A DNA stretch of 64,000 bases from positions 19,309,501-19,373,500 of the forward strand of contig JASDFA010000004.1 of the NCBI GenBank assembly GCA_035772735.1, written 5' to 3'. This document shows, in pieces, positions 22,246 through 33,423 of this stretch. How positions within the stretch are numbered: the first letter of the stretch is position 1; the number at the start of each line of letters is the position of its first letter. The DNA comes from Datura wrightii (lineage: Eukaryota; Streptophyta; Magnoliopsida; Solanales; Solanaceae). A program made the position numbers and the translations under genes. The notes beneath the pieces are model-generated. The model was given only the letters and a program-made list of their open reading frames with translations, did no database searches and was not told the origin of the DNA.

Positions 22246-22386
22246 ATAGTGAGACTATATCCAAGGACACAACTTGTTCCAAGAGTCGAAAATAAAGAGA
22301 ATCCGGTGAATGGACATTGATTATCATCACATCAATTTTTTCCTTTCCTTTGGAGAACATTGACATTGCCGCAGAAGGCATATCAA
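22246..22386 (-). pseudogene. response-regulator pseudogene, receiver exon
   Basis: This 141-base exon has an acceptor GTGACAG and a donor CTATGTAAGT. It encodes the middle of a receiver domain (AAMSMFSKGKEKIDVMIINV, then HSPDSLYFRLLEQ). The residue at the usual phosphorylated Asp is Asn, so it would be a pseudo-receiver even if expressed. Confidence 0.7.
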
Positions 22387-23150
22387 CTGTCACAATTATA
22401 TATGTTCATGCACTTTGAAAGTCAATAAAGAACATGAAAGAAATATTATACACAAAGTTATCATTAGCAAATGTTTATTTCTCATTCGTATTCAATTCAA
22501 TTGTCATGTTATGTTGCTACAAAATAGTTTATGCAATTGCACATATTATTCAACTTATATTATAATTGATGTGTGCAATTTTAATTAGATAGGTTCACAT
22601 AAAAATCCAAACACAATATTTTTTTTTGGAAAAATAATTAAATTATATAGAATAATTTAAGAAGATCATTTAGGAATATACTGCTAAAGAATCTATTTTA
22701 ATTTATTCAACGATTTGTCAAAAATAAATAAATGATGAATAGATTAGATTCTATCAAAGCAAAGATAATAGGATGAAAAAGTTTTAAGATAATCCTATTT
22801 CATGAATATGTAACTAAATAAGTTTAGAAGATTTAGAAAATTGCAATATACTAATAGTGATCTTTTATATTTTGATATCGATAAGATAATTAATCTAATT
22901 AAATATGAAAATATTAATAGAAAGTTGTATATGAAATCCACGTGTTATTAACATATCCCATATATGTGATTATATAGTTCTTTAATTGAATTCAAGAATC
23001 TTACTTAGGTACTACAACAAAAACCACAAACAACTAAAATATAATAAGGCAATCAAAGAGTCAAAAATAGTTGTAGAATACTGAGCTGCAAATTGATATA
23101 ATACATTTTCTAGAGGAAAGGAACTACCAATTATAATTGTACTTAGTTTA
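22387..23150. other. AT-rich DNA upstream of the pseudogene
   Basis: I searched for the missing receiver exon (acidic pocket, start Met) on the minus strand and did not find it. No other feature is recognised. Confidence 0.45.
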
Positions 23151-23377
23151 TAGATAGCAACATAATTTAGGATTAGGATGTAGAATCCGAATATTAACGT
23201 ATTTTTAATAGATTAGTTTGATAGAGTTTATGATTATAACGTAGAATCCTAATATTATAGTACAATAGATAGTCACCACTAGGTCTATAAGAATACCTAT
23301 GTGCATGAGTTAGTTGAGAAGAGAAAACACGAAGAATGATATTTTTCCACTTAGCATATTATTTATAATCTTCTTCA
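23151..23377 (+). repeat. left LTR of the small copia-like element
   Basis: It starts TAGATAGCAACAT where its partner has TGGAGAGCAACAT, so the terminal TG is mutated, and ends CTTCTTCA before the primer-site-like sequence. Confidence 0.6.
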
Positions 23378-24280
23378 CAGTATCATAATTTTGGTTTTAA
23401 CCTAAGTTATTTTGTATCTTGAATCACGTTCTCCATCTTATAATAACCAGTTCATCTTTCCCCACTCTTTTACTCTCAGCGGGATCTACATCAATCTGTA
23501 GCTATATGTGCCATAAAATTAAAATCCTCAAAGTATTATTTGGAGGATTGAGATAAGCTAGTTGATGCAGACCCTAAATATTGGTGAATTATTACGAAGG
23601 AACCCCTATATAAGGTTGTGGTAAACGAGAATAATGGTGGAATGTCAACCCTAAATTTATAGAATGAGAAGAAAAATAGTTTTGGTGAGAAGTTGGCTAA
23701 CTGAAACTATGACCAAAAAATCAATTTTCCTTATTACTAGTCACATTTCGGCCAAACAAATGTAGAGGAGTCTTGAGGACATTACCTACAAGCTTACAAA
23801 GATAAGAAACTACAATTGAAGCAACACATTTAGAATATCAAGTTAGGGTCAAATTTTTTTGGATGAATATATAAAAGAATTCAAGAAAATTTGTGATAAT
23901 CTCGCCGCTATATATAAAACATTAGAAGAAGCTAGCAAGATTGGAAAATTTTCTAAAGATCTTCAAAACAAATACAAGACTTTGAGGATTGTTATGCTAT
24001 GCAAAGCTTCATATTAAACCTTCACTTTTAGTATGTTAATTTATTAAAAGGGTACAATATGAGATAAGAAGATCGATAGCGAGAAAGATCATGTCGATCA
24101 AGCCATGACTTTTCAAGCCCCATAAAAAATAAGGTGGAATTACTCCTACTTATCTCAAAAGAAAACTCCACAAAGAACTCTTCATTAACAGTTAATGTAC
24201 CATCAGACAACAATCTTTATATGGACTCTATAACAAGCTTGGAATTGCATGATTTTCAACCTCCGACTTGAGGGGGATGA

Positions 24281-24505
24281 TGGAGAGCAACATAGTTTAG
24301 GATTAGGATGTAGAATCCTAACATTGATATATTTTCAGTAGATTAATTTGATATAGTTTATGATTATGATATAGAATCCTTACAATATAGTACAATAGAT
24401 AATCGTAACTAGGGCTATATAAGACCATCTGTGTATGAGTTAGCTGAAAAAAGAAAATATAAATAGTTATATTTTTACTCTCAATATTATTTATAATCTT
24501 CTTCA
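24281..24505 (+). repeat. right LTR of the small copia-like element
   Basis: It starts TGGAGAGCAACATAG directly after the purine tract and ends CTTCTTCA. Confidence 0.6.
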
Positions 24506-26519
24506 TGAATTACAATGAGGTTGCATTTTTATATTGAGTATCTAAATGAAATCCCAAACAATTATTTAGGGATTAGCTTTGAGTTTCAAATATTTCTAAA
24601 AGAGGGAAAAAAATGATGAATAAACTTCTTTTTTCTATCAAATTTTTCTATATATATATATATATATATCATGTCATGCAAATTAAATTAAATTTCTATT
24701 GTTAATAAGTTACTTGATTTGTACTTTAAGATTGCCTATTTTATGCACATGTACTACGTGAAAAATAATTTAACAGACCTTGAATAGAAAATAATCAATG
24801 AATACTAATAAAGAAATTAAAAAATCAAATAAAAACGAACAAGGAAAAAGTTTTAAAAACTCATTTAACTATACTCTTTATTTTTTCAAACATGAACAAA
24901 AACTAATGAGGGTTTGGCTATCAAAATTGTCAATTATATACGTTTTTCTATGAGGTAAAATAGTTTAACAAAATCATTATTTTAAAATATTTTTCGGATA
25001 TAGCAAAATAATTACAATATTTACTTTTTTTTTCTAATATTTTAAAAATTATCAATTTTCTTCATAAACTAAGTAGAAAAAGTAACTGAACGATCATAAA
25101 AATTGAGCAAACAAGAAATATAATACTTGACAAATAGCCATTAAAGTAGATTCAATTTTTTTCCTTTCAGATTCTTAAAAATATTATTAAATTAAAATAT
25201 TTTAAAATCAAGGTGCACGCAGGGTCAAAAAAAATAAATTAACAGGTGAAAATTTAAACAGTTAAATAAGCTTCTTTAAAAATGCAAGTTTTCTTTTGAA
25301 TTACAAAGGGGGAAAAGAAAAAATAAAATAAAAAAGAAAAAAGAAAAACTAACATTTTTCACGAGAAGGTCTCCCCACTTTTTTTTTTTTGGTCTACATC
25401 CAATAAAAGACAAAAAAAAGTAGTTTCAAACATAATGACAGCCAAATTAGTTCTTATCATATTTTTCATTTGCTCCTCTTATTATCCTAATCTTGTGCCT
25501 CCACCACACGAGAAAATTTATTTTTTCTAAAATAATAGTTAGATTAATAAATATCAAAGATCTATAGTTTCAAAAATAATTTTTGAAGAATTTAATTGAT
25601 TTTCTGCTCCATCTCTATTTCACTTACGCCAATTGACAACAAATTTTTCTCCTTTTTCTACAATAAAAATCCATTTGTAGAACACATATGTAAGTTGATT
25701 AAATCATTAAATCAACATAAAACTATGACCCTTTGGGGATATTCGATAAAATCCAAATAACATATAAATTAACATAAATTTATAGAACCCTCTCTGAAAA
25801 ATCATATACATCTCTATGGAGGAAGCTAATCTAGTGTATGACTTGCTTATAGCAAGATCTAAATATAGAGAATCTAATTTGGTTCTTTATAATCACGCAA
25901 AACTCATTTATTAACTTATAAAATAATATAAACAAGCATATAAATAGTGTTATGATCACAACAAAAGATAAATTCAAGATCTACAAGTTACATAAAATAT
26001 AAAAAGATATCAATATTAAAATCATAAATGATATAACAAGCATCTTATCAATTAAATCTCTTATAAAATGAAAATCACAGGAAATTTAGTAAATTCAAAG
26101 AAACAAAGGTTATAAATTCTATATAATATTTTTAGAGATGTCACCTTTATATTTGTAAGACTTTAGCAAATCAACCGCAAATCAACCATCTCAGTAACAA
26201 ACTCTTTGTTATGATCTACCAACATCACACAAACTTTTTCTATCATACCACAAAAAGGAGCTGTCATTAGATTAACTATTCCTTCAATAGATTGAGAATT
26301 TTCTTCTTCAAAAAAAATAATGAGGTGATACAAGAAAATAATTTGTTTTATAAAAAGATAAATTTATAAGAGAAACACTTAATGCTTTTGATAGCTTCTG
26401 TTAGTTGAAGCTCTAATGTGGAGTTAATTTTTCTCTTAAATCCTTTTATACAGTATTACATACTGGCTGATGAGAAAGTTCAATGTTGACCATAAAAATA
26501 ACTTTTATTGACACATTTA
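24506..26519. other. AT-rich DNA, nothing recognised
   Basis: About 2 kb of AT-rich sequence with a short (TA)n at about 24650-24670 and A-rich runs near 25310-25350. I see no gene, RNA or clear repeat boundary. Confidence 0.5.
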
Positions 26520-27425
26520 GTTACTTTTGGACAGACACCTATATAACTCCTTGAATTTAACATGTTTTAAAACTTAGGCACTCAAACTTAGTCAATGATC
26601 AGATAGATACTCAAACCTAGTTAGTGATCAAATAGACACTTAAACTTGATAGAAGTGTGTCTAATGGATACTTTAAGTTGATATGACAAAATGGTGTGTT
26701 TTACACTTCTATTTGAGACAGATGTCTCCTATTACTTTCAAATAAGCCAACAACAAAAAAAATTCTTCTTACAAGAAAAATAGAAAATATATTTATTTAT
26801 TAAATAATTTTTTTGATAAATCAAATTTTTTTCATTGATTTTTTCTCTTCAATTCACCAACAATTTTACTTTTAACATATCAACCTCTCTTTTTCTTCAC
26901 CCCAACCCACAACTTTTTTTTCATTTACCTACATATGCATATTTTGTATTATTTTTTATTTATTAGGGATGAAGGAATTAAAGGGATTCTATATGTTTTA
27001 ATTAGTTGCAACCATCTAGTTGAAACTTTGATTTAAAAAAAATATAATCATTTTGTAAATTCCGTAGTGCTCTTTTGGTTGATTTTTCAATTGAAATTAA
27101 ATTTTCAATTTGTAATTTGTAGTTAAAATTGATATTTGAACTTTAAAGATTATTGGAAAGTAAAAGAAAAACTAGAAGTGAGTTTGTATTTATTCTATTT
27201 TAGTTACATATTTTTTAAAGAAAAAATATCATACGTGTCATCTAATTAAAATTTCTTCTAATAATATTAGTAGAAAGTGTGTTTCACTCACTTGCCCTTA
27301 TGTACAGGTAATTTTAAAGACACCCTTCTGCTAAGTTAAAGTGACGATCTGATCGCTTATTTAGTTTCAATGTCTATTTTATAAAACGTGTCATGTTTAA
27401 GGGACTATCTTAGTATTAAGCCATT
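26520..27425. mobile_element. MITE-like element with imperfect inverted ends
   Basis: The left end (about 26545-26610) and the reverse complement of the right end (about 27325-27415) share CATGTTTT/CACGTTTT, an AAAC segment and GATCAGAT in the same order. The interior contains further short copies of ACTCAAACTTAGT-like phrases. There is no transposase. It is probably a non-autonomous DNA element of about 0.9 kb; the exact termini are uncertain. Confidence 0.4.
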
Positions 27426-27428
27426 ACA

Positions 27429-27580
27429 TTTTTTTTCTTTCTTGAGTCAAGACAAGGGCATACTTTTGAATTTAAAAATAAAAAAGAAAGGGGAGGGGGG
27501 GAGGTGTTCTACTTTTGTTTTTTGTTTTTTGTCTTTTCGGTTTAGGGGTTTAGTATGGAGGGCAATATTTTCTTGAGAAA
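27429..27580 (+). repeat. host segmental duplication, copy B, left flank
   Basis: This matches about 14000-14092 (TTCTTTCTTGAGTCAAG, then TTTAGTATGGAGGGCAAT). It differs by an insertion of a purine-rich stretch near 27480-27500. It ends in AGAAA, the target duplication of the Tekay complex. Confidence 0.75.
27576..27580. repeat. target-site duplication AGAAA (left) of the outer Tekay-type element
   Basis: AGAAA directly precedes the TGTTACACC start of the LTR and is repeated exactly at 53552-53556. Confidence 0.9.
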
Positions 27581-29805
27581 TGTTACACCCCGTAAGTTCT
27601 TGACACTTAGTTGGCCTATTCGCATGTTGTTTAAGAGTTTTAGAATGCCATACGTGCGAGAAGAGGGTCCGGGGAGAGACCGGACAAGCGCCAAGTCGGA
27701 TCGTCGCAAGGAAAATGCGACTTATAAATCGCATTCGACAAAAATCGCATTCAACAAATGCGACTTAAAGGCCCCAAGTATATAAAGGCCTCCCACTTCG
27801 TTTTTAAGCCACTTTTCATTTTATTTCCATAAGAAACAACCAGAAAATAGAGGAGAACGAGGGTTCAACATAAATATTCGTCCGATTACGCTGTCAAACG
27901 CAGTCCAAACTCGAATTAACTTTGGGTAGCGAAGTATAAAGTTGTCGGGAGCATTCCTGCTGAGTTAGTTACGTGAAATTTGACCGGCGAATCGTCGTCA
28001 CACCGAGCTAAGGTAAGTGGAATTGCTCCAAACTAGTATTAATATACTCCCAGCATTAAAGTGAGATTTTCTCCCTTCTAGACCCCCGAGAAATAACGAG
28101 TTTTCGGCCGTTCTTCGATAAGTCGAAGAATAGGCAGTAGGTATAGCCATAATATGGTTTCTTTGCAAAATAATAGTAGAATTAATTCTATTTTTTCATG
28201 AATATGAATACAGTTGGGAGAAATAGCTGAATACTAGTCGAGCTACGCCAGTTAATCAGAAAGTCGGTAGTTGAGGTATGTAAAGCCAGTTGTTTTTGGC
28301 AAGCTAGTAGTTCTAGTATAGAAAAATAGTATGAATTTCAGTAGAGTGTTTCAGAATTCGTATATTATATTCAGTATGAAATTTAGTAAGCATATTAGAA
28401 ATATAATACAGTGTTCAAAATGAAATTCAATAAAACAGTATAAGTCCCAGCAGAATATTCCAGAAATATTATTACAGATTCAGTATATTTCAGTATCAGA
28501 TTCAGTACATTCCAATATGAGATTTAGAATAGAATACCAGAACATAAATATTATTATCAGATCTAGTATATATATTACATGTGCCTATTGCTATCTGTGG
28601 AGACATGATTGTTCTGTGTTGGGCACCCTTAGAGCTTCCTTGACCGTCCCAGGGTTAACAGCTGTGTTGACTCACCCGCTAGAGGGTGAGGATACGTCGC
28701 TCTACGGAGTGGCATGCCGTCCGCCAGCGGATGAAGATGGGATGCAGATTCCCCATAGCAGGCTGATCAGCACTATACCACACCCCCTGTCGAGCGCTTG
28801 CGCCCGGGGTGTAGATTTTAGATTTCAGATTTCAGATTTCAAGAGTCCTCTGGACTCAGATACAATTATAGTCAGGGGCCCAGTGAGCCCAAGTTGCATA
28901 CCCAGGGGCCGACAAGATGCTCATAGTTACTAGGTGGATGGTATGACCTGGGTAGGGGTATATAGATTGTGTGTTGGTTGGTACCTTATGGCTTATGGGG
29001 GTTGGTAAGATTCTTGTATGCTATGTTGTGTTAGTTATTAATAGATAGAAAGTAGACCGCCATGTTATCAGTTATGACTCTTACTCTCTTGAGTAAAGTT
29101 ACCCTCTTTTCAGTCAGTCTCAGCCCGTCTCCTATTACTTCAGTATCCATCAGTATTATTGTTTGCTTTCAGTTATTTTCAGTTATTGCTTTGTATACTC
29201 AATACCAGTGGTACTGACGCCTGTTTGGAGCGCTGCATTACTTGCCTATAGGTACACATAGACGAGGAGCAAATCCCTCGTAGTTCCAGTCAGTGATACA
29301 AAGCCTTTAGCTCCTTTCATCCGGAGCTTGAAAGACAGAGGTTTACTCTCCTTTGAATTGTACAGTATGGGTAGGCCGGGGCCCTGTCCCAACCATCTTA
29401 TTATTCTTAGAGGCTTGCAGATTGTATCGTATTCCCTATGGTGAGATTGTATGTGATGGCCGTGTGGGGCCTTATTCAGTTGTTAGTTGGTGGCCTTATC
29501 GGTCACAGATCAGTTTAGTGCTCGATTTCATTTCTCAGATATAACTAGACAGCATGGTAGCCTTGTCGGCCCGCATAGGATCCCTTGTAGTTGGTTGTTC
29601 TGGTTAGCTGTTTATATTCTTATAGGTGGCTATAGGCCTTGTCGGCCGGAGGTTGTGTTTACAATCGTTATATAGCTCGTCATTTTCTTGAATCTAGAGT
29701 TAGAGCCAGCCTGGCACCAGAAGTGCTTAGGCTCAGTTAGTCCAGTAGTCCAGGTCCTAGTAGGGGACCAGGTGCCAGTCATGCCTCCCAAGGTGGGGCG
29801 TGACA
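27581..29805 (+). repeat. outer element 5' LTR (LTR1)
   Basis: This 2,225-bp LTR begins TGTTACACCCCGTAAG and ends GGGGCGTGACA. It carries a palindromic ATGCGACTTATAAATCGCAT unit and a TATA box in its first 210 bases, and a strong splice donor AAGGTAAGT at 28013. Open frames inside it (such as 28517-28933) are not genes. Confidence 0.93.
27779..27786 (+). promoter_or_regulatory. TATA box of LTR1
   Basis: TATATAAA lies in the context CCCCAAGTATATAAAGGCC, kept in LTR1, 2, 3 and 5, about 200 bases into the LTR. This is the expected place for the U3 promoter. The palindromic repeats lie just upstream. Confidence 0.7.
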
Positions 29806-29809
29806 AATT

Positions 29810-29821
29810 TGGTATCAGAGC
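29810..29821 (+). other. primer-binding site of the outer element
   Basis: TGGTATCAGAGC, the exact tRNA-iMet complement, lies four bases after LTR1. Confidence 0.92.
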
Positions 29822-30019
29822 AGGTCGTATCCCAGGGAGTCTGCAAGCTGTGCTAAATAGAGTCTTGTCTATGGATGTGTTGTGCACCACATACTATAGA
29901 CAGGAGGCTGCAAGGCATGATAGGATGGTTACTCTTTCTTCTTATTCAGTCGTGCTATAGAGCGGTACAGTATAGGGTTGAGTTCCTAAAGCTTAGTATA
30001 CTCTTTGGTTACAGATAAA

Positions 30020-31330
30020 ATGTCAGATCAACGACATCTTATTACAGGCAGAATACTGGATATAGCAACAGGAGAGGGCACTAGCAGGATGCCTCAACCT
30101 CGATTAGAATCAGCTCGATCTGAGGGCGATACGGAGGCATCATCCCGACCTTCCTAGTAGTCTCTGTTACGTCAGGAGCCGCTTGGGACAGCCGGTATGA
30201 CGACACCACCTCCGGCAGTTCCTATTCCTATACCATCTGACCAGGAGGTCAGGAGTGCAGTAGTCATGTTAGCACAGATGATGGCTGCTCGGCGTCAGTC
30301 GATGCCATCTACAGCTGCAGAATCATCAGGAGGGCCCGGTAGTTCGAGGGTTTGAGAATTCATGGCATTAGGTCCCCCGCAGTTTACAGGGATGGATCGG
30401 ACAGAGGATCCTCAAGATTTCCTAGATCAGATGTAGAGGATTTTCTGGGTGATGCATGCAACACCCATAGAGTCAGTTGAATTGGCGGTATTCCGATTAC
30501 GGGACATCGTTGTACTGTGGTATGAGAGTTAGGAGAGGTCCCGAGGGAGAGATGTTTCCCCTCCGACCTGGCCCAGCTTTTCACAGGCTTTTCTGGATCA
30601 TTATCTACCACGAGAGATTCGATAGGCCTGGGTTGATCAATTTTTACACCTGGAGCAGGGGGCAATGGGTGTTCGAGAATATGCCCTGCGGTTTGATTCG
30701 TTGGCCCGATATGCGCCAGCCTTTGTGGATACCATGCCATCCAGAGTACACCATTTTATTATGAGGCTAAATCCAGAATATGTCGAGACTTGTATTAAGG
30801 ATACTCTGCGAGAGGACATGGATATTGCCCGAGTACAGGCATTTGCTCAAAATATTAAGGGCATCAGACAGCGGCAACGGGAGATCAGGAGAACCAGTCA
30901 GGAACAGCGCCGCGGAGACAAGCCAGATGATTTTCAGGGGGAGGCCCAGGGAGGACCCAAACCGCGGTTGTTAGATAGGCCACCTAGACCCCCACCTCAA
31001 TCAAAGCAGCAGAGGGGTAGATTCAGTCGCCGAGGACAGTCAGAGTCCGGCGGAAGTTCTCGAACAGTAGATTCACCCCAATAGAGGAGAGCAGAGCAGA
31101 GCAGGTATACACCACCACTTTGCCCTATTTGCAGCCAACGCTACTCTGGAGCTTGTAGATATGGCTCCACAGGGTGTTATATATGTGGACAGGAGGGTCA
31201 TGTGATGAGAGATTGTCCAGCCAGGGGCCAGGGTAACTGGGATAGACAGGACAGGGTATCAGCAGGGTCGCGAGCTCCAGCAGCTCCGACAGAGCGCAAG
31301 CCCTCAGTTTCAGTAGGCTGAGGCCGAGGC
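30020..31330 (+). pseudogene. gag of the outer Tekay-type element
   Basis: The ATG at 30020 (MSDQRHLITGR) stands six bases after a TTACAG splice-acceptor-like sequence. The capsid region at about 30360-30880 has the PPQFTGMD-DPQDFLDQM and REYALRFDSLARYAP motifs. The zinc knuckle at 31175-31216 (CYICGQEGHVMRDC) is complete. All these lie in one frame, but several TAG/TGA stops break it (for example at about 30155-30160 and 31082), many at positions where the sister copies have a Gln codon. The protein would have packaged the element RNA. Confidence 0.85.
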
Positions 31331-33423
31331 AGATCAGGGGCCTCTAGTTCAAGTATGGGCCCAAGAAGCACCTGTGCATTACCAGGGAGACAGGATTCAG
31401 AGTCGTCACCAGATGTTGTGATAGGTATACTAACTATTTGCTCTTACCCTGCTTATGTGTTGATAGATCCGGGATCCACCTTGTCCTATGTTACACCATT
31501 AGTGGCTCGGAAGTTTATTATTGTGCCAAAATTACTTCAGCGACCTTTTTCAGTATCTAAACCCGTTGGTGACTCTATTATAGCAAGAAGGGTCTATTGG
31601 GGGTGTACAGTAGAGGTTGTCGGCCGTCAGACTACAATAGATTTGGTAGAGCTAGAGATGGTTGATTTTGATGCCATTATGGGTATGGATTGGTTAGCTC
31701 CATGTTATGCCAATGTTGAGTGTTGGACCAAGACAGTTTGATTCCACTTTCTAGGGGAGGCAGTACGGGAGTGGAAAGGTAGTACAGTTACGCTAAAAGG
31801 TAGGTTTATTTCCTATCTTCAGGTGAGAAAGTTGATAGCAAAGGGGTGTATTTACCACATTGTCAGAGTTCAGGATGTTCGGGCAGAGCCTCCGACTCTT
31901 CAATCTATTCCAGTGGTGAATGAATTCCCCGATGTATTTCCAGATAAATTACCTGGTATTCCCACCAGAAAGGGAAATAGACTTTGCCATTGATTTATTG
32001 CCGAGCACTCAGCCCATATCAATTCCCCCTTATCGCATGGCTCCTGCTGAATTCAGAGAACTAAAGGAGTAGTTGAAGGATTTTTTATACAAGGGCTTTA
32101 TCAGATCGAGTACTTCACCCTGGGATGCGCCAATTTTATTTGTGAGGAAGAAGGATGGTTCCCTCCGCATGTGTATAGACTATCGGCACTAAATAAAGTC
32201 ACAGTCAAGAATAAGTATCCGCTTCCCAGAATAGATGATTTATTTAATTAGTTACAGGGAGCTAGATATTTCTCCAAAATTGACTTAAGGTCCGGATATC
32301 ATCAGGTTCGGGTTCGTGAAAGGGACATTCCAAAGACTGCCTTTAGGACCAGATACGACCATTTTGAATTCTTAGTCATGTCCTTTGGGCTGACAAATGC
32401 TCCAGCCGTGTTTATGGACCTGATGAACAGTATTTTCAAACCATATGTGGACTTGTTCATATAGTGTTTATTGATGATATTTTGGTGTATTCTCGCTCAG
32501 AGGCAGACCACCAGGATCATTTGCGGACATTGCTCCAGATTCTCAAAGACCGTCAGTTGTATGCCAATTTCTCTATATGTGAATTTTGGATGAATTCAAT
32601 AGCCTTTTGGGTCATATCATGTCGGATGCTAGTATACAGGTAGATACACAGAAGATAGAAGAAGTAAAAGCATGGCCCAAACCTACCACTCCGACCGAGG
32701 TACGCAGTTTCCTGGGGTTAGCAGGGTACTACAGAAGGTTTGTTGAAGGATTTTCCACCTTAGCAGCAGCTCTGACTAAACTAACTCAGAAGGCAGCAAA
32801 ATTTCAGTGGACTGAGGCATGTGCAGAGCTTCCAGGAATTGAAAGACAGGTTAACATTAGCTCCAATGTTAGCATTGCCAGAAGGTTATGCAGTTTATTG
32901 TGACGCTTTGGATGTTGGGTTAGGATGTTTGTTAATGCAACATGGTAAAGTAATTGCTTATGCTTCCAGACAGCTAAGGGAACATGAAAAAAACTATCCT
33001 ACCCATGACCTGGAATTGGCCGCAGTGATTCACACATTAAAGATATGGAGACATTACTTGTATAGTGTCCACGTGGATATTTTCATTGATCATAAGAGCC
33101 TACAGTATATCTTAACCCATAGAGAGTTGAATTTGCGGTAGCGTCGCTGGTTAGAGCTATTGAAAGACTATGATGTGAATATTCTGTATCACCCAAGGAG
33201 AGCTAATGTGGTGGCAGATGCCCTTAGCCATAAATCTATGGGAAGTCTGGCACACTTACAGCTTGAGCAGCCGGAATTAGCTAGGGAATTGCATCAGTTA
33301 GCCAATTTAGCCGTTCGTGTAACAGAAACAGAGGACAACAGAGCGGTAATCCAGAACACTGTAGTGTCGTCTTTAGTCGTGGATGTAAAGGAACGGCAGT
33401 GTGAAGATCCTAGCCTGGATCAG
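31331..33423 (+). pseudogene. pol 5' part of the outer element (protease, RT, RNase H, start of integrase)
   Basis: The protease active site is LIDPGSTLSYV at about 31460-31490, followed by IMGMDWL. Reverse transcriptase spans about 31960-32620, with the FIDDIL catalytic box at about 32467-32480. A one-base loss just before it, a shift near 31965 and several stops disrupt the frame. RNase H (VYCDALDVGLG, HDLELAAV, VVADALSHK) covers about 32821-33240. The integrase N-terminus begins near 33330 and is cut at 33423, where the inner array is inserted; it resumes at 49681. Confidence 0.85.
33419..33423. repeat. target-site duplication (left) of the inner array
   Basis: ATCAG precedes LTR2, and TTCAG follows LTR4 at 49681-49685. 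The uninterrupted sister copies read GTTCAGCTTA here, which confirms TTCAG as the original site with one later change. Confidence 0.8.

Larger units (their letters stand above)
19330..22386 (-). pseudogene. type-B response-regulator-like (receiver + GARP/Myb) pseudogene
   Basis: Five minus-strand exons with consistent GT-AG borders are visible: 22246-22386, 21151-21560, 20869-20946, 19526-20288 and 19330-19395. The first two give a receiver-like domain (IDVMIINVHSPDS, then NGAYLYLEKPL and KNLWQFVLSEQ). The second and third give the GARP DNA-binding domain (WTADLHSKFMEA, VMNVPGLTRMQVASHLQ); the fourth continues KCRSNSWRAPEERRY and a Gln-rich tail. In functional type-B regulators this is a nuclear cytokinin-response transcription factor. 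Here the phospho-acceptor Asp position reads Asn. Single-base shifts occur near 21206-21214, 20930 and 19647-19652, and the N-terminal exon with the acidic pocket is not found upstream. Exon phases agree once the shifts are allowed for, so the gene model is sound, but the gene is probably dead. Confidence 0.75.
23151..24505 (+). mobile_element. small copia-like LTR element, probably non-autonomous
   Basis: Two direct repeats of 227 and 225 bp (23151-23377 and 24281-24505) share TTTAGGATTAGGATGTAGAA and end TTATAATCTTCTTCA. The left one is followed by AGTATCATAATTTTGG, a decayed tRNA-iMet primer site. The right one is preceded by a purine tract GAGGGGGATGA at 24270-24280. The 0.9-kb interior has no intact open frame; just before the purine tract it reads LELHDFQPPT and a stop, reminiscent of the end of copia pol. 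The small size suggests an internally deleted derivative. No target duplication was found. Confidence 0.6.

Noticed and set aside
24028..24213. 61-aa minus-strand open frame inside the small copia-like element
   Set aside because: No motif; antisense to the presumed coding strand of the element.
28517..28933. 138-aa open frame in LTR1, with a relative at 52255-52692
   Set aside because: Within LTR leader sequence. It is broken in LTR2-4 and has no recognisable motif.
30020..33423. Outer element considered as a complete element ending at LTR2
   Set aside because: LTR2 follows mid-integrase without a polypurine tract, and the missing integrase continues after LTR4. Nesting explains this better than truncation.
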